Below, one piece after another: positions 1 through 16,317 of a DNA stretch of 64,000 bases; within the stretch, counting starts at the first letter, position 1, and each line of letters starts with the position of its first letter. Both the position numbers and the translations under genes were made by a program. The stretch is from Vreelandella profundi. GTDB lineage: Bacteria > Pseudomonadota > Gammaproteobacteria > Pseudomonadales > Halomonadaceae. The notes beneath the pieces were generated by a model. It was not told the origin of the DNA, made no database searches, and saw nothing but the letters and a program-made list of their open reading frames with translations. The stretch lies in the NCBI RefSeq assembly GCF_019722725.1, contig NZ_CP077941.1, positions 620,001 to 684,000 of the forward strand, written 5' to 3'.

Positions 1-1
1 G

Positions 2-217
2 TACCAGCAGGTAATACAGCATATCGTATTGGCCGGTGTATCAAGCGTGATGCCTGGCCTAGCCGAGCGTATTGCTAACGATAGCGGCACGCCGGTGAGC
101 ATCGCTAACCCCTTTCAGCACATGCAGGTCAATAAACGTTTAAACCTTCAAGGGCTGATGGATGATGCGCCGACGATGTTAACCGCCGCTGGCTTAGCGA
201 TGAGGGTGAATCAATGA
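2..217 (+). CDS. pilM: Type IV pilus assembly protein PilM, C-terminal part (cut by window edge)
   Basis: This is the last 71 codons of an open frame that enters from the left edge and stops at 215-217. It reads YQQVIQHIVLAGVSS, then a stretch with LAERIA, NPF and AAGLAMR, which resembles the C-terminal actin-like subdomain of PilM; the final helix with a GLAMR-type end is typical. PilM is a cytoplasmic actin-fold protein that binds the N-terminus of PilN and links the pilus motor to the inner-membrane alignment complex. Identity rests mainly on the adjoining pilN-pilO-pilP-pilQ genes. The N-terminal two thirds, with the nucleotide-binding motifs, lie outside the window. Confidence 0.9.
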   Translation, partial: YQQVIQHIVLAGVSSVMPGLAERIANDSGTPVSIANPFQHMQVNKRLNLQGLMDDAPTMLTAAGLAMRVNQ

Positions 218-227
218 GGGTCTGCCG

Positions 228-767
228 GTGAATATGAGCATTAATCTGCTGCCTTGGCGGCAGGCACAGCGAGAGCGGCGAACGCGACACTACTATGTCG
301 CTGTGGCGATCATGCTGCTACTGGGCGTAATGATTGGGGTGCTTATCTCTCACTTTTATCAGCTTAAGCTGGCCGTTCAGCAGCAGCGCAACGCGCTTAT
401 TAGCAGCCATATTGAGCGCCTGCATGCGGATATTGACAGCGTGTCGCGCGTAGAGCGCGATGCAGCGCGGTTAAATGAGCAAATAGGCGTGTTTCAGGCG
501 ATGCAGTCTAGGCGTACCGATACCGTACACCTGGTTAATAACGTGGCGAATAGCGTCGTTAATGGCGTGGTCTATCAGCGGCTATCGAGAAGCGATAATA
601 GCGTCAGCGTGACGGCGGCTGCGGACAGCGCTCGGCAGGTGTCCGAGCAGCTTCGTCGTATTGCCGCGCTACCGGGCTTGGGAGTGCCGGTGCTCTCTGC
701 GCTGGAAAGTGAGCAGGACGGCGCGGGCCGCGTGTTTCATTTCGACGTTGAGCAGGCAGCGCTATGA
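228..767 (+). CDS. pilN: Type IV pilus inner-membrane protein PilN
   Basis: This 179-residue protein begins with the short cytoplasmic INLLPWR motif (residues 5-11) that docks PilN onto PilM. One membrane helix follows at about residues 22-45, then a periplasmic coiled-coil and ferredoxin-like domain. It forms a heterodimer with PilO in the inner membrane. I took the GTG at 228; an ATG two codons later (234) is equally possible and leaves the motif intact. It starts 10 bp after pilM and its stop overlaps the pilO start by ATGA, which suggests translational coupling within the pilMNOPQ operon. Confidence 0.93.
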   Translation: MNMSINLLPWRQAQRERRTRHYYVAVAIMLLLGVMIGVLISHFYQLKLAVQQQRNALISSHIERLHADIDSVSRVERDAARLNEQIGVFQAMQSRRTDTVHLVNNVANSVVNGVVYQRLSRSDNSVSVTAAADSARQVSEQLRRIAALPGLGVPVLSALESEQDGAGRVFHFDVEQAAL

Positions 768-1423
768 GTTTTCAGCGCGACTCCTGGGCCATGGAATGGC
801 AGCGCTTGCGCGAGGTTGACTGGCGAGGGTTAGACGTTAAAGAAGCCGGTAGCTGGCCGTGGCTATTAAAGGTTATGAGCTGCGGTTTAACGCTGCTGGC
901 GACGCTGGGCGTGATGCTATGGTTGACGGTCGGTGAGCAGCGCGATGCCTTCATGGCCGCGCAGCGCCAGGAAGTCAGGCTGCTAAGTGAATATCGCAGC
1001 CGAGTCTCTGAAGCCGCTTTCTTGCCGGAACGGCGTGATCAATTGGCAGCCTTAAAAGCGCAGGTGGCGCGCTTTCATACGATGCTGCCCAGCGATGCGG
1101 AAATCCCCTCGCTGCTTGATAGTATCAGTGATGCCGCGGCTGATAACCGCCTGATGATCGACACGATTTGGCTGCGCCCTTCGCTGGAGAAGCCGCACTA
1201 TATAGAGCAGCCGCTGGATATTCAGGTGCGCGGCGGCTATCACCAGTTGGCGCGTTTTATCGCCGATATCGCATCGCTGCCGCGCATGGTGACCCAGCAT
1301 GATTTTACCTTAGCGCCCGTTGAGGGGCACGGCGACATGCTGCAGCTGTCGCTTCTTGCCCGCACCTATCGCTATGCCGAAGACAGTGATCTGCCGCTGG
1401 ATGAGGAGGCAGAAGTGCTATGA
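764..1423 (+). CDS. pilO: Type IV pilus inner-membrane protein PilO
   Basis: This 219-residue protein has a cytoplasmic N-terminus rich in Trp and Arg, one transmembrane helix at about residues 34-55, a predicted coiled coil at about 60-105, and a C-terminal periplasmic ferredoxin-like domain ending in an acidic tail. These features and its place between pilN and pilP fit PilO, which pairs with PilN and binds the lipoprotein PilP. The start overlaps the pilN stop by 4 bp and the stop overlaps the pilP start by 4 bp, so the cluster is read as one message. Confidence 0.93.
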   Translation: MSFQRDSWAMEWQRLREVDWRGLDVKEAGSWPWLLKVMSCGLTLLATLGVMLWLTVGEQRDAFMAAQRQEVRLLSEYRSRVSEAAFLPERRDQLAALKAQVARFHTMLPSDAEIPSLLDSISDAAADNRLMIDTIWLRPSLEKPHYIEQPLDIQVRGGYHQLARFIADIASLPRMVTQHDFTLAPVEGHGDMLQLSLLARTYRYAEDSDLPLDEEAEVL

Positions 1424-1977
1424 CGCCAAGCCAACAGCGACTCTTGAAGCGTGCTGCGCCGCTGGTGATGCTGGGCTCTGTGGTCTTGTTGTCTGGCTGT
1501 GCGGAGCCTGATTTAGACCCGCTGGCGCAGACGCTGGCTGATATTCGGCAGTCGCCGTTAGGCGAGCCGCCATCAATAAGCGTGTTAGCGCCAGAAAGCG
1601 CCTCGTTAGACTACTTGTATAGCGATCAGCGCAGCCCTTTTTTGGCGCCACAAGCGATAGCTGAGAGTGGCAATCAGCGCAACGACCGCGTGCCAGCGCC
1701 GAACTCGCAGCGCGCCTCTGAGCCATTAGAGCAATTCTCTCTGCAAGAGCTGCAGCTGGTGGGCACGATGACAATGGCAGGGCGCCGAGTGGCGTTAATT
1801 GCATCGCCCGATGGCGCCGTGACCAGTGTCAGAAAAGGTGACTACATGGGCACTAACAATGGGCGGATTGCGCAAATAGACGCGCAGGCAATTCATCTCA
1901 CCGAACACGTACTTACTCAACGCGAAGGTTGGCAGGAGCGACAGGTATCGCTCGTCATTAACGAAGACGACTCCTAA
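1420..1977 (+). CDS. pilP: Type IV pilus lipoprotein PilP
   Basis: This 185-residue protein has a lipoprotein signal peptide: a basic start (KR), a hydrophobic core and a lipobox LSGC with the modified cysteine at residue 27. The mature part has a disordered Pro- and Ser-rich linker with a YLYSDQRSPF segment, then a small beta domain at about residues 108-180 with LQLVGTM and VRKGDYMG motifs. PilP sits in the periplasm, binding PilN/PilO on one side and the N0 domain of the PilQ secretin on the other. Coupled to pilO by an ATGA overlap; 14 bp separate it from pilQ. Confidence 0.93.
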   Translation: MTPSQQRLLKRAAPLVMLGSVVLLSGCAEPDLDPLAQTLADIRQSPLGEPPSISVLAPESASLDYLYSDQRSPFLAPQAIAESGNQRNDRVPAPNSQRASEPLEQFSLQELQLVGTMTMAGRRVALIASPDGAVTSVRKGDYMGTNNGRIAQIDAQAIHLTEHVLTQREGWQERQVSLVINEDDS

Positions 1978-1991
1978 CTGGATAATAGCTT

Positions 1992-4088
1992 ATGACAGTG
2001 ACCGCTTGGCAACGAAGATTCTTTTCGGAGGTAGCCGCACGCTTGCCTTCGCTATTGGCGTCATTATGTATAGCAATGGGCGCATCAGTATCAATGGCGT
2101 TGCCTTCATGGGCCGCTGCGTCAGTGCTGACCGACATCGACGTGCTGCCTGCGCAAAGCGGTGGGATTGACGTTGATCTTTATTTCTCCGGCGGCGTGCC
2201 CGAGCTGCGCAGCTATCGATTAACGGCCCCGCCACGCGTCACGCTTGATTTGGCTGCGACGCAAAATGGAACCCCCCATCGGCGTGTGGACGTGAATCGC
2301 GGGGGCATCGAGCAGATTACTGCTCTGGAGGGTAATGGCCGAACGCGCCTAGTTGTTAATCTTCGCGAAGCGCAGAGCTTTACTTCTAGCGTGCTGGAAG
2401 ATCGTTTGCGTATTCGCTTTGAGGCTGACCCTCATGGCGCTAATAACGCCGCTGCAACGGCGCTTGAAATCGACGAGGGGCCGCATATAGAAAACATTGA
2501 TTTTCGACGCGGTCAGGACGGTGCCGGGCGACTCATCGTTACCTTTGACCGTGAAAGTGTGGACGCAAACGTGCGTGAAAGCAGCGAAGAGAGCGTGATC
2601 GTCGAGTTGCCCGGCGTATCCCTGCCTGACGCACTGAATCATATCTACGATGTTACTGATTTTGCCACTCCCATCACGCGCATTACGCCTCGATTAGGGC
2701 CACGGAGTACGCAGCTCGCGATCGCAACGCAGGGGGCTTTTGCGATGATCTCCTCGCAAAATGGTCGCACGTTGACGGTCGATGTTCAGCCCGCTGCCCA
2801 GGCACCGTCTTCTTCTCAAGCGCCGGGGGGTAGCTTTCACGGTGAGCCGCTGAGCCTTAATTTTCAGGATGTTGATGTGCGCTCAGTGTTAGCGACGCTG
2901 GCCCAGTTTACCGGCCAGAACCTGGTCGCCAGTGATAGCGTGACCGGGCGCGTGACGCTTAATTTAAATGATGTGCCTTGGGATCAGGCGCTGGCGCTGA
3001 TTTTACAAACCCAAGGGCTGTCGAGTCGTGAGCAGGGCAATGTGATATGGGTGGCGCCCACTCATGAATTGGCTGATTTAGAGCGCCAGGCGCTGGAAGC
3101 TCGCCATCAGCGTGAAACGCTGTTGCCGCTGGTGACCGAGTTTATCGAAATCAAATATGCGCGGGCCGATGATTTGGCTCAGCTGTTAAGCGGAGGCGAA
3201 AGCGAGGGCTTTGGGCTGCTAACGGAGCGTGGCCGGGTGAGCGTCGATCATCGAACCAATACGCTGCTAGTGCAGGATACCGCCGCGCAGGTGCGCGATA
3301 TTGCCCGCACGATTGATCGTTTGGACGTCGCCGTTCGCCAGGTGCAGATAGAAGCGCGCATTGTCATCGCGCGGGACACCGCGTCCCGCGAACTCGGGAT
3401 TAACTGGGGCATGTCGAGTACGCGAGGTTTTCAACAAGGCGATGATGGCGCGTTTACGCGACGAAATATTAACCCCAATAACATTAACCGAGCACAGGGA
3501 GGCCTGGCCGTTGACTTAGGGGCGGCATCGGGGCGGGGCACCGGCTTTAGCTTTGGCTATTTATCGGGCGATATTTTGTTGGATCTGGAGCTGCGCGCCC
3601 TGGAAAGTGAAGGTAAAAGCCAGACCATTTCTCAGCCTAGAATTATTACTGCCAATCAGCGCACGGCCAGAATAAGCCAGGGCGAGGAGCGCGCTTTTCA
3701 AAGCGTGGATGGCAATGACAATCCGGACACTGAGTTCAAAGAAGCCGAGCTTTCACTGGAGGTCACGCCGCAAATCACGCCGGATAATCGCATTATTATG
3801 GATCTGGTGATCAAAAATGATAGCTTTCGTGAATCAGAGTTCGGCGGTGAGCCGCCGATTGATACCAATCAAATTGAAACCCAAGTATTGGTAGATAACG
3901 GCCAAACGGTGGTATTAGGCGGTATTTTAACGACAGAAGAACTTCGTCAAATCGCCAAAACACCGCTCTTGGGCGATATTCCTTTGCTGGGTAGACTGTT
4001 TCGCTATACCGCAGAGAGCAATGAAAAGGTAGAGTTGTTAGTCTTTATTACTCCACGACTCCTTGACGATGGCTTGACGGTTCGCTGA
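1992..4088 (+). CDS. pilQ: Type IV pilus secretin PilQ
   Basis: This 698-residue outer-membrane secretin lets the pilus cross the outer membrane. A signal peptide probably ends near residue 42 (SWAAA). It is followed by two AMIN domains that bind peptidoglycan (about 45-270), a linker, an STN/N0 domain beginning [18 protein letters not shown] (about 285-350), an N1 domain (about 380-450), and the C-terminal secretin barrel with [10 protein letters not shown] and the signature [13 protein letters not shown]. Length is typical. The stop overlaps the aroK start by one base (TGATG), the usual pilQ-aroK junction in gammaproteobacteria. Confidence 0.96.
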   Translation: MTVTAWQRRFFSEVAARLPSLLASLCIAMGASVSMALPSWAAASVLTDIDVLPAQSGGIDVDLYFSGGVPELRSYRLTAPPRVTLDLAATQNGTPHRRVDVNRGGIEQITALEGNGRTRLVVNLREAQSFTSSVLEDRLRIRFEADPHGANNAAATALEIDEGPHIENIDFRRGQDGAGRLIVTFDRESVDANVRESSEESVIVELPGVSLPDALNHIYDVTDFATPITRITPRLGPRSTQLAIATQGAFAMISSQNGRTLTVDVQPAAQAPSSSQAPGGSFHGEPLSLNFQDVDVRSVLATLAQFTGQNLVASDSVTGRVTLNLNDVPWDQALALILQTQGLSSREQGNVIWVAPTHELADLERQALEARHQRETLLPLVTEFIEIKYARADDLAQLLSGGESEGFGLLTERGRVSVDHRTNTLLVQDTAAQVRDIARTIDRLDVAVRQVQIEARIVIARDTASRELGINWGMSSTRGFQQGDDGAFTRRNINPNNINRAQGGLAVDLGAASGRGTGFSFGYLSGDILLDLELRALESEGKSQTISQPRIITANQRTARISQGEERAFQSVDGNDNPDTEFKEAELSLEVTPQITPDNRIIMDLVIKNDSFRESEFGGEPPIDTNQIETQVLVDNGQTVVLGGILTTEELRQIAKTPLLGDIPLLGRLFRYTAESNEKVELLVFITPRLLDDGLTVR

Positions 4089-4672
4089 TGCAGGATTTAC
4101 CTAATCTATTTCTTATTGGCCCCATGGGGGCTGGCAAAAGTACTATTGGTCGCCTGCTGGCGGCCGAATTGTCGCGCCAATTTTATGACAGTGACCACGC
4201 CATACAGGATCGGTGCGGGGCGGATATCCCGTGGATTTTTGATGTCGAGGGTGAGCAAGGCTTTCGCCTGCGAGAAATTCATATGATAGATGAGCTGACC
4301 CAGCTTTCGTCCGTGGTTGTCGCCACCGGCGGTGGCGCGGTGCTGCGCGAAGAGAATCGCCGCGCGCTGCGTGATCGGGGGACGGTCGTTTATCTACTCA
4401 CCACCGTTGATCAGCAGCTCAAGCGCACGGCGAAAGATCGCAATCGTCCGCTGTTGCAGTGCACTAATCGTGAGCAGGTTCTCAACGATATGTTTGCCCA
4501 GCGTGATCCGCTTTACCGCGCGACCTCGGATATTGCCGTGCGCACAGACCGGCGCAGCCCCCGGGCGGTGGTGAATGAAATTTTGCGGCGAGTATATCGG
4601 CTGGTTGATCCATTAGAACCATTACCGGTTCATCGCGCCGCTGAAACGCTTAACCATAAGGTATTTCCATGA
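4088..4672 (+). CDS. aroK: Shikimate kinase
   Basis: Phosphorylates shikimate at the 3-hydroxyl with ATP, the fifth step of the common aromatic pathway, in the cytoplasm. The Walker A loop is GPMGAGKST (residues 11-19). The shikimate-binding region includes the FYDSD motif and the TGGGAV segment (about residue 79), and the lid holds RNRPLL. At 194 residues it is slightly longer than the usual 170-180 because of a C-terminal tail. It is coupled to pilQ by TGATG and to aroB by ATGA, so pilus and aromatic genes share a transcript. Confidence 0.96.
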   Translation: MQDLPNLFLIGPMGAGKSTIGRLLAAELSRQFYDSDHAIQDRCGADIPWIFDVEGEQGFRLREIHMIDELTQLSSVVVATGGGAVLREENRRALRDRGTVVYLLTTVDQQLKRTAKDRNRPLLQCTNREQVLNDMFAQRDPLYRATSDIAVRTDRRSPRAVVNEILRRVYRLVDPLEPLPVHRAAETLNHKVFP

Positions 4673-5775
4673 CCGCTCCAGTCGATGCACGGCGTACGCT
4701 TCACGTTGCCTTAGGTGAGCGCAGCTATCCCATCCATATCGATACAGGGCTCATCGGTCGCGCGGATGCTTTGACGCCATATTTGGCCGGTCAGCAGGTG
4801 ATGATAGTCACCAATGAGACGATCGCACCGCTGTATCTAGACAAGCTCTGCGCCAGCCTGCCTGACGGTGTCGAGGTGCGCACTGTGGTGCTGCCGGATG
4901 GCGAACAGTACAAAACCATTGAACACGTCAGCCGGATTTGGGATGCGCTGTTAGAGGCCGGCTTTAACCGCCGCTGCACTCTGGTCGCGCTAGGCGGCGG
5001 GGTGATCGGCGATATGGTGGGCTACGCTGCCGCTTCCTATCAGCGCGGCGTTGCGTTTATTCAAGTGCCGACCACGCTGCTTTCCCAGGTGGACTCGTCG
5101 GTGGGCGGCAAAACGGGCGTTAATCACCCGCTGGGCAAAAACATGATTGGCGCTTTCTGGCAGCCTAAAGCGGTGCTGATAGATATCGAGTCGCTGAAGA
5201 GTTTGCCGCGTCGTGAGCTGTCGGCAGGGCTTGCCGAAGTCGTTAAATACGGGTTTATCCGTGATGAAGCATTTTTAAGCTGGCTGGAAGCCAATATGCC
5301 AGCGCTGCTGGATGTCACGCCCGATGTGATCGCCGAAGCCATCGCACGCAGCTGTCAGATCAAAGCTGATATCGTTGCCGAAGACGAGACCGAGCAAGGC
5401 GTGCGTGCCTTACTGAATCTAGGGCACACCTTTGGCCATGCTATTGAGGCGCATCAAGGTTACGGCAACTGGTTGCACGGTGAGGCAGTGGGCGCGGGTA
5501 TGGCCATGGCGGCGACGCTTTCCCAGCAGCTGGGTTGGATTGATGAAGCGATGCTTGCCCGAAGTCTGGCGGTCATTGAGCGCGCGGGATTGCCATTAGC
5601 GGCACCGGCGAATATGTCTAGCGAAGACTTTTTAACGCGAATGCGGCTTGATAAGAAGAATATCGATGCCAAGCTGCGCCTGGTACTGCTCAATAGCCTG
5701 GGGGATGCCTGCGTCAGCGACGCCACGCCGGTGCCGGTACTGCAAACCCTGCTGGATGACTATCCGCGCCGTTAA
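4669..5775 (+). CDS. aroB: 3-dehydroquinate synthase
   Basis: Converts DAHP to 3-dehydroquinate in the second step of the shikimate pathway, using NAD and a divalent metal. At 368 residues it has family-typical length. The NAD-binding region has PDGEQYKT and [10 protein letters not shown]. The active-site stretch includes [20 protein letters not shown], and metal ligands are expected at the glutamate of GLAEVVKYG and the histidines of LGHTFGHA and WLHGEAV. It ends the pilM-aroB transcription unit; a strong terminator follows about 70 bp later. Confidence 0.97.
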   Translation: MTAPVDARRTLHVALGERSYPIHIDTGLIGRADALTPYLAGQQVMIVTNETIAPLYLDKLCASLPDGVEVRTVVLPDGEQYKTIEHVSRIWDALLEAGFNRRCTLVALGGGVIGDMVGYAAASYQRGVAFIQVPTTLLSQVDSSVGGKTGVNHPLGKNMIGAFWQPKAVLIDIESLKSLPRRELSAGLAEVVKYGFIRDEAFLSWLEANMPALLDVTPDVIAEAIARSCQIKADIVAEDETEQGVRALLNLGHTFGHAIEAHQGYGNWLHGEAVGAGMAMAATLSQQLGWIDEAMLARSLAVIERAGLPLAAPANMSSEDFLTRMRLDKKNIDAKLRLVLLNSLGDACVSDATPVPVLQTLLDDYPRR

Positions 5776-5796
5776 GCGGTGCAATTAAGTGCCAAT

Positions 5797-5828
5797 GCCA
5801 GCAAGTACGTAAGCCAGCAAGTAGTTAA
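5797..5828 (+). repeat. 16-bp imperfect tandem duplication downstream of aroB
   Basis: GCCAGCAAGTACGTAA (5797-5812) is followed directly by GCCAGCAAGTAGTTAA (5813-5828), then a decayed third piece GAACGTAAGC. It lies between the aroB stop and its terminator. The recurring GTTAAG matches the bases around the aroB stop codon. It is one of several short arrays at gene ends in this window. Confidence 0.7.
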
Positions 5829-5844
5829 GAACGTAAGCTAGCTC

Positions 5845-5901
5845 AACCCGTCTTTAATCACCGCTCACTAAGCTAAGCGGCGATTGAAGGCGGGTTTTTT
5901 G
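5845..5901 (+). terminator. Rho-independent terminator of the pil-aroKB operon
   Basis: A long hairpin with left arm from AACCCG (5845) through ACCGCT and right arm AGCGG through CGGGTT is followed by six T residues at 5895-5900. The arms pair over roughly 19 positions with a few G-U pairs and one or two mismatches around a short loop. Confidence 0.85.
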
Positions 5902-6298
5902 TTTCTCGGTTTCCATGCAATTAATGTCTTTTTAGATAATCGGTATGCCTTATGCGCTATCGGCATGGGTTAAATTGCTTATTTAAGACTAAAGTCTAAT
6001 CTCGAATCGCTACCGTTTAAATATCGTTATACGTGCTTGCAAGTGTTTGAAGTCTATATATTTTTTCATAATTAGGTGATGCAAGCTAAGGATTTGAAAA
6101 GAGTTTTTCTAACATCGTATGTAAGTGGCGATTGCGCAAATAGGGTGCGAATCGCTATGCTGGCCGACCATTTTGTTTCAGCAGCGAAGGTGGGAAGCAT
6201 CCCTTTTTGGGTGGGTAATAAACACTATAAAAAAAGCAAAACCTGCCTTTTTACCACACACACGCTGCTAAAAAAAGACCCTGACTAGAGGCGCGCCC
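5902..6298. other. AT-rich intergenic leader upstream of gltB with no supported gene
   Basis: About 400 bp between the aroB terminator and gltB. It is clearly more AT-rich than its surroundings (especially 5930-6070) and probably carries the gltB promoter, but I could not assign a -35/-10 pair with good spacing. A 70-codon frame at 6076-6288 has a GTG start and no recognisable family, so I do not call it. In Pseudomonas a SPOR-domain (DamX-like) gene occupies this position; none is present here. Confidence 0.6.
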
Positions 6299-9200
6299 AT
6301 GAATAAAGGTCTTCACCAGCCTGGCGAATTTCGCGATAACTGTGGTTTTGGCCTGATTGCCCATATGGAAGGGCAGGCTAGCCACGATTTATTGAAAACA
6401 GCCATTGAATCACTGACCTGCATGACCCATCGCGGCGGTATCGCTGCCGATGGAAAAACCGGCGACGGCTGTGGTCTGCTCATCAAAATGCCTACGCTAT
6501 TTATGCAGGCGCTTGCTAAAGAAGCATTTGATGCTGAGCTGGGCGAGAAGTTTGCCGTTGGGGTTATCTTCCTGCCTAACGATGACGCCCGCGAAGCGCA
6601 TGCCCGTGACACGCTGACTCGCGAGTTTGAAGCGCGTGGGCTTAACGTAGTGGGCTGGCGCGATGTGCCTACGGACGCCAGCGTTTGTGGGCCGATGGCA
6701 CTTGACTGCCTGCCGCGTATTCGTCAGCTATTTGTGCAGCCAGGCCAGGGCGAACACTTCGACGTTGATCTGTTCATGGCTCGCCGCCGTGCCGAGCAGG
6801 CGCTGCGCGACGAAGAAGATTTCTATGTTGCTTCGCTCTCGTCGGAAGTTGTCTCTTATAAAGGCTTGGTGATGCCGGAAGATCTACCGGCGTTTTATCA
6901 GGATTTAAATGATCCGCGTTTAGAAACGGCTATTTGCGTGTTTCACCAGCGCTTCTCGACCAATACCGCGCCCCGCTGGCCGCTGGCGCAGCCATTTCGC
7001 CTGTTGGCCCACAACGGTGAAATCAACACCATTGAAGCCAACCGTGGCTGGGCGAACTCGCGTAAAGCGAATTTCGTTAACGAACGCCTGCCCGATATCG
7101 CCGAGCTGGATGAGATCGTTAACACCGTTGGCTCTGACTCCTCCAGTATGGACAATATGCTGGAAGTGCTGCTGACCGGTGGCATGGAACTGCACCGCGC
7201 GGTGCGGATGATGGTGCCACCCGCTTGGCAAAACGTAGAGACAATGGACGCCGAGCTGCGCGCCTTCTACGAATATAACTCGATGCATATGGAGCCGTGG
7301 GACGGCCCTGCAGGCGTGGTCATGACCGACGGTCGCCAGGCCGTCTGTATGCTCGACCGTAACGGCCTGCGCCCCGCGCGCTGGGTTATTACCAAGAATG
7401 GCTATATCACGCTGGCATCGGAAATTGGCACCTACGGCTATAAGCCGGAAGACGTGGTCGCCAAGGGCCGCGTTGGTCCTGGGCAAATGCTGGCGGTGGA
7501 TACTCAAACCGGCGAAGTGCTGCACACTCAGGATATCGATGACCGGCTGAAGTCGGCCTATCCCTACAAGCGTTGGCTTAAGCAAGAAGCTAACTATCTA
7601 GAGTCGGCGCTGACCGAACTTGCGCGCTTCCAGACCATGGATACCGCGGCGCTTAACGTCCAGCAAAAGCTGTTCCAGATCAGTTTCGAGGAGCGCGACC
7701 AGATACTGCGCCCGCTGGCAGAAAGCGGCCAGGAAGCGGTGGGCTCAATGGGCGACGATACCCCCATGGCGGTATTGTCGAGCCGTCCTCGACTGCTGAC
7801 AGATTTCTTCCGTCAGAAGTTTGCTCAGGTCACCAACCCGCCAATCGACCCGCTGCGCGAAGCGATCGTAATGTCGCTGGAAACCTGCTGTGGCGCGGAG
7901 CTTAACGTCTTCAAAGCGACGCCTGAGCACGCCCACCGTTTGATTTTGACCACGCCGGTACTGTCGCCACGTAAATTTACCGCGCTGGTCACCCAGGAAG
8001 ACCCCGCTTTCGCCAGCCACACGCTGTCGCTAGGTTACGACCCCGAGCAGCAGAGCCTTCATCAGGCGGTTAAGGCGCTGTGTGCAGAGGCAGAGGCGCA
8101 GGTACGCGCTGGCAAAGTGATTTTAGTGCTTACCGATGCGGAGCTGGCGCAAGGGCTGATTCCTATCCAGGCCGCTTTAGCGGTCGGTGCCGTGCATTCC
8201 CATTTAGGCCATTTGGCGCTACGTCCCAATGCCAACATTGTGGTGGAAACCGGCTACGCCCGCGATGCCCACCAAATGGCGGTGCTGTTTGGTGTGGGCG
8301 CCACGGCGGTTTATCCGTGGCTGGCCTATCAGGTGATGGCGGATATGCACCGCACCGGCGAGCTGACCGGTAACCCGGCAGATGGTCGCGAGAACTATCG
8401 TAAGGGATTGCAGAAAGGCCTGTTTAAAATCCTTTCCAAGATGGGCATCTCGACGCTGGCTTCCTACCGTGGCTCGATGCTGTTCGAGGCAGTGGGATTG
8501 TCTGACGAGGTGATGGATCTGTGCTTTGTGGGCATGGCATCGCGCATTCAGGGCGCTGGTTTTGCTGAGCTTCAGCTGCAGCAGGCGCTGTTGGCGAAAG
8601 ACGCTTGGATTCCCCGTAAGGGTATTTCTCAAGGCGGCATGTTCAAGTATGTCCACGGCCACGAATACCACGCTTACAACCCTGATGTCGTGATGTCGCT
8701 GCAGCAAGCGGTTCAAGAGGGCAGCTACGCTAAGTGGAAGAAGTTTGCCCAGCTGGTGAACGAGCGTCCGGTAGCGACGATTCGTGACTTGCTCAAGCTT
8801 AAGCCGTCAGAAACGCCGGTTGCGCTTGATGACGTAGAGCCCGTAGAAGACTTGCTGCCACGCTTTGACAGCGCGGGCATGTCGCTGGGTGCGCTTTCAC
8901 CAGAGGCGCACGAAGCGCTGGCTCAAGCCATGAACGAGGCCGGCGGCCGCTCTAACTCGGGCGAAGGCGGCGAAGACCCTGAGCGCTATGGCACTATCCG
9001 TAGCTCCAAAATAAAGCAGATCGCCTCCGGCCGTTTTGGCGTTACCCCGGCGTACCTTGTGAATGCAGAAGTGCTGCAGATCAAAGTTGCCCAGGGCGCG
9101 AAACCCGGTGAAGGCGGCCAGCTGCCCGGCGGTAAGGTCAATGCGCTGATCGCTCGCCTGCGCCACGCGGTGCCTGGCGTTACGCTCATTTCACCGCCGC

Positions 9201-10741
9201 CACACCACGATATTTACTCGATTGAAGATTTGGCTCAGCTGATTTTCGATCTTAAGCAGGTCAACCCAGAAGCTCAGGTGTCGGTGAAGCTGGTATCCGA
9301 GCCGGGTATTGGCACCATCGCCACCGGCGTTGCCAAGGCCTATGCCGACCTGATTACCGTATCGGGCTATGACGGTGGCACCGCCGCGAGTCCATTAACG
9401 TCGATCAAGCATGCCGGGTCCCCTTGGGAGCTTGGTCTGCCGGAAGTGCATCAGGCGCTGCGCATTAACGGCCTGCGGGATAAGATTCGCCTGCAAACCG
9501 ATGGCGGCCTAAAGACGGGGCTGGATGTCGTGAAAGCGGCCATTCTGGGGGCGGAAAGCTTTGGCTTTGGCACCGCGCCGATGGTGGCGTTGGGCTGTAA
9601 ATACCTGCGTATTTGTCACCTAAATAACTGTGCGACCGGTGTGGCGACGCAGGATGACTTCCTACGTGGCGAGCACTTCCGCGGCACCGTGGACATGGTG
9701 AAAAACTATTTCCGCTTTATTGCCGAAGAAGTGCGTGAGCTGATGGCTGAGCTAGGCGTGCGTAAGCTCACCGATTTGATTGGGCGCACTGACCTGCTCG
9801 AAGTGTTGGAAGGCAATACCGCTTCTCAGCGCAAGCTCGACCTTACCCCGCTGTTGGCGAATGACTTTGTGCCTAAAGATGCGCCGCAGTTCTGTAAGGT
9901 AAGCCGTAACGTGCCGCATGACCCTGGCGCCAAGAACCAAGAGGTGCTGGCCGCGCTGAAAGACGCTATCGAGAACCGTTCGGGGGGTGAGTTTAACTTC
10001 ACCATTACCAACTGTGATCGCAGCGTAGGCGCGCTGTCATCGGGTGCGATTGCCAAGCGCTACGGCGATGAAGGATTGGAGTCAGCGCCGGTAACCGCGA
10101 ATTTCGTCGGTGTGGCGGGGCAAAGTTTTGGGGTGTGGAACGCTCGGGGTTTGAATCTCTACCTGGAAGGCGATGCCAACGATTATGTCGGTAAAGGCAT
10201 GAACGGCGGCAGTATTGTGATTATTCCTCCGAAAGTCAGCCAGTTTGAGAGCCATAAAACGGCCATCATCGGCAATACCTGCTTGTATGGTGCAACCGGC
10301 GGTACGCTGTTTGCAGCTGGCACGGCGGGCGAGCGCTTTGCGGTGCGTAACTCCGGCGCCTCAGCGGTCATTGAAGGGGCTGGCGACCACTGCTGCGAAT
10401 ATATGACTGGTGGCTTGGTTTGTGTGCTTGGCGAGACCGGGGTGAACTTCGGTGCCGGTATGACCGGTGGGTTTGCCTACGTGCTCGATGAAGATCGCTC
10501 CTTCGTCGATAAGTACAATCACGAGCTGGTCGAAATTCATCGCGTCACCACAGAGGCTATGGAAGCGTATCGCCGCCATCTGCGTGAAACGATTGAAGCC
10601 TATGTGGCCGCGACCGGTTCCGCACGTGGCGAAGCCATTTTGGAAGACTTTAGCGACTACGCGCGCCACTTCTGGTTAGTGAAGCCGAAAGCGGCCAGTT
10701 TGGGCAGTTTGTTGGATCAGTCTCGGCGTCAGCCGCAATAA
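6299..10741 (+). CDS. gltB: Glutamate synthase (NADPH) large subunit
   Basis: This 1480-residue large subunit releases ammonia from glutamine and channels it to 2-oxoglutarate to make glutamate. A short propeptide precedes the catalytic cysteine C15 (DNCGFG), the N-terminal nucleophile of the class II amidotransferase domain (about 15-430). A central domain follows, then the FMN synthase domain (about 850-1220) with SNSGEGGED and [13 protein letters not shown], and the 3Fe-4S motif C-x5-C-x4-C in [12 protein letters not shown]. The C-terminal glycine-rich beta-helix (GxxG repeats, about 1230-1430) is typical. It is followed after 36 bp by gltD, the electron-supplying subunit. Confidence 0.98.
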   Translation: MNKGLHQPGEFRDNCGFGLIAHMEGQASHDLLKTAIESLTCMTHRGGIAADGKTGDGCGLLIKMPTLFMQALAKEAFDAELGEKFAVGVIFLPNDDAREAHARDTLTREFEARGLNVVGWRDVPTDASVCGPMALDCLPRIRQLFVQPGQGEHFDVDLFMARRRAEQALRDEEDFYVASLSSEVVSYKGLVMPEDLPAFYQDLNDPRLETAICVFHQRFSTNTAPRWPLAQPFRLLAHNGEINTIEANRGWANSRKANFVNERLPDIAELDEIVNTVGSDSSSMDNMLEVLLTGGMELHRAVRMMVPPAWQNVETMDAELRAFYEYNSMHMEPWDGPAGVVMTDGRQAVCMLDRNGLRPARWVITKNGYITLASEIGTYGYKPEDVVAKGRVGPGQMLAVDTQTGEVLHTQDIDDRLKSAYPYKRWLKQEANYLESALTELARFQTMDTAALNVQQKLFQISFEERDQILRPLAESGQEAVGSMGDDTPMAVLSSRPRLLTDFFRQKFAQVTNPPIDPLREAIVMSLETCCGAELNVFKATPEHAHRLILTTPVLSPRKFTALVTQEDPAFASHTLSLGYDPEQQSLHQAVKALCAEAEAQVRAGKVILVLTDAELAQGLIPIQAALAVGAVHSHLGHLALRPNANIVVETGYARDAHQMAVLFGVGATAVYPWLAYQVMADMHRTGELTGNPADGRENYRKGLQKGLFKILSKMGISTLASYRGSMLFEAVGLSDEVMDLCFVGMASRIQGAGFAELQLQQALLAKDAWIPRKGISQGGMFKYVHGHEYHAYNPDVVMSLQQAVQEGSYAKWKKFAQLVNERPVATIRDLLKLKPSETPVALDDVEPVEDLLPRFDSAGMSLGALSPEAHEALAQAMNEAGGRSNSGEGGEDPERYGTIRSSKIKQIASGRFGVTPAYLVNAEVLQIKVAQGAKPGEGGQLPGGKVNALIARLRHAVPGVTLISPPPHHDIYSIEDLAQLIFDLKQVNPEAQVSVKLVSEPGIGTIATGVAKAYADLITVSGYDGGTAASPLTSIKHAGSPWELGLPEVHQALRINGLRDKIRLQTDGGLKTGLDVVKAAILGAESFGFGTAPMVALGCKYLRICHLNNCATGVATQDDFLRGEHFRGTVDMVKNYFRFIAEEVRELMAELGVRKLTDLIGRTDLLEVLEGNTASQRKLDLTPLLANDFVPKDAPQFCKVSRNVPHDPGAKNQEVLAALKDAIENRSGGEFNFTITNCDRSVGALSSGAIAKRYGDEGLESAPVTANFVGVAGQSFGVWNARGLNLYLEGDANDYVGKGMNGGSIVIIPPKVSQFESHKTAIIGNTCLYGATGGTLFAAGTAGERFAVRNSGASAVIEGAGDHCCEYMTGGLVCVLGETGVNFGAGMTGGFAYVLDEDRSFVDKYNHELVEIHRVTTEAMEAYRRHLRETIEAYVAATGSARGEAILEDFSDYARHFWLVKPKAASLGSLLDQSRRQPQ

Positions 10742-12196
<1,455 letters not shown>

Positions 12197-12216
12197 TGCG
12201 TCTTTGCTTAGGTTGA

Positions 12217-12237
12217 GCGGGGCCATATTGGCCTCGC
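12217..12237 (+). terminator. Weak hairpin downstream of gltD
   Basis: GCGGGGCC and GGCCTCGC form an 8-bp stem (one G-U pair) with a 5-nt loop, 20 bp after the gltD stop. There is no T-tract, so it may be a Rho-assisted end or an RNA-stabilising stem rather than an intrinsic terminator. Confidence 0.4.
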
Positions 12238-12296
12238 GACTATTCCGGCGTCGCTATGTGCCATTAATCAACTGTTATCTTCATCAGCAGTTCAAA

Positions 12297-12325
12297 TTGA
12301 GCCTGGAGGCGTAATCTGCTAGTCT
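12297..12325 (+). promoter_or_regulatory. Candidate sigma-70 promoter for pyrG
   Basis: TTGAGC (12297-12302) and TAGTCT (12320-12325) are separated by 17 bp, about 60 bp upstream of the pyrG start. The -35 is a good match to consensus and the -10 only a fair one. Confidence 0.35.
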
Positions 12326-12365
12326 GTCGACCCATCCTGGCGTGGCTTTCTGCCGTGCCTTCTGA

Positions 12366-14929
<2,564 letters not shown>

Positions 14930-14974
14930 CTATCGCTATGCTAGGCAGAACGCCATTTTAATGATTTTATCTGA

Positions 14975-16285
<1,311 letters not shown>

Positions 16286-16317
16286 AACGCTGAAATTGAG
16301 CGAATTATTAGGCTGCT

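Noticed and set aside
6076..6288. 70-codon open frame with GTG start upstream of gltB
   Set aside because: No ribosome site of note, no recognisable family and atypical composition (AT-rich leader). Treated as non-coding leader sequence.
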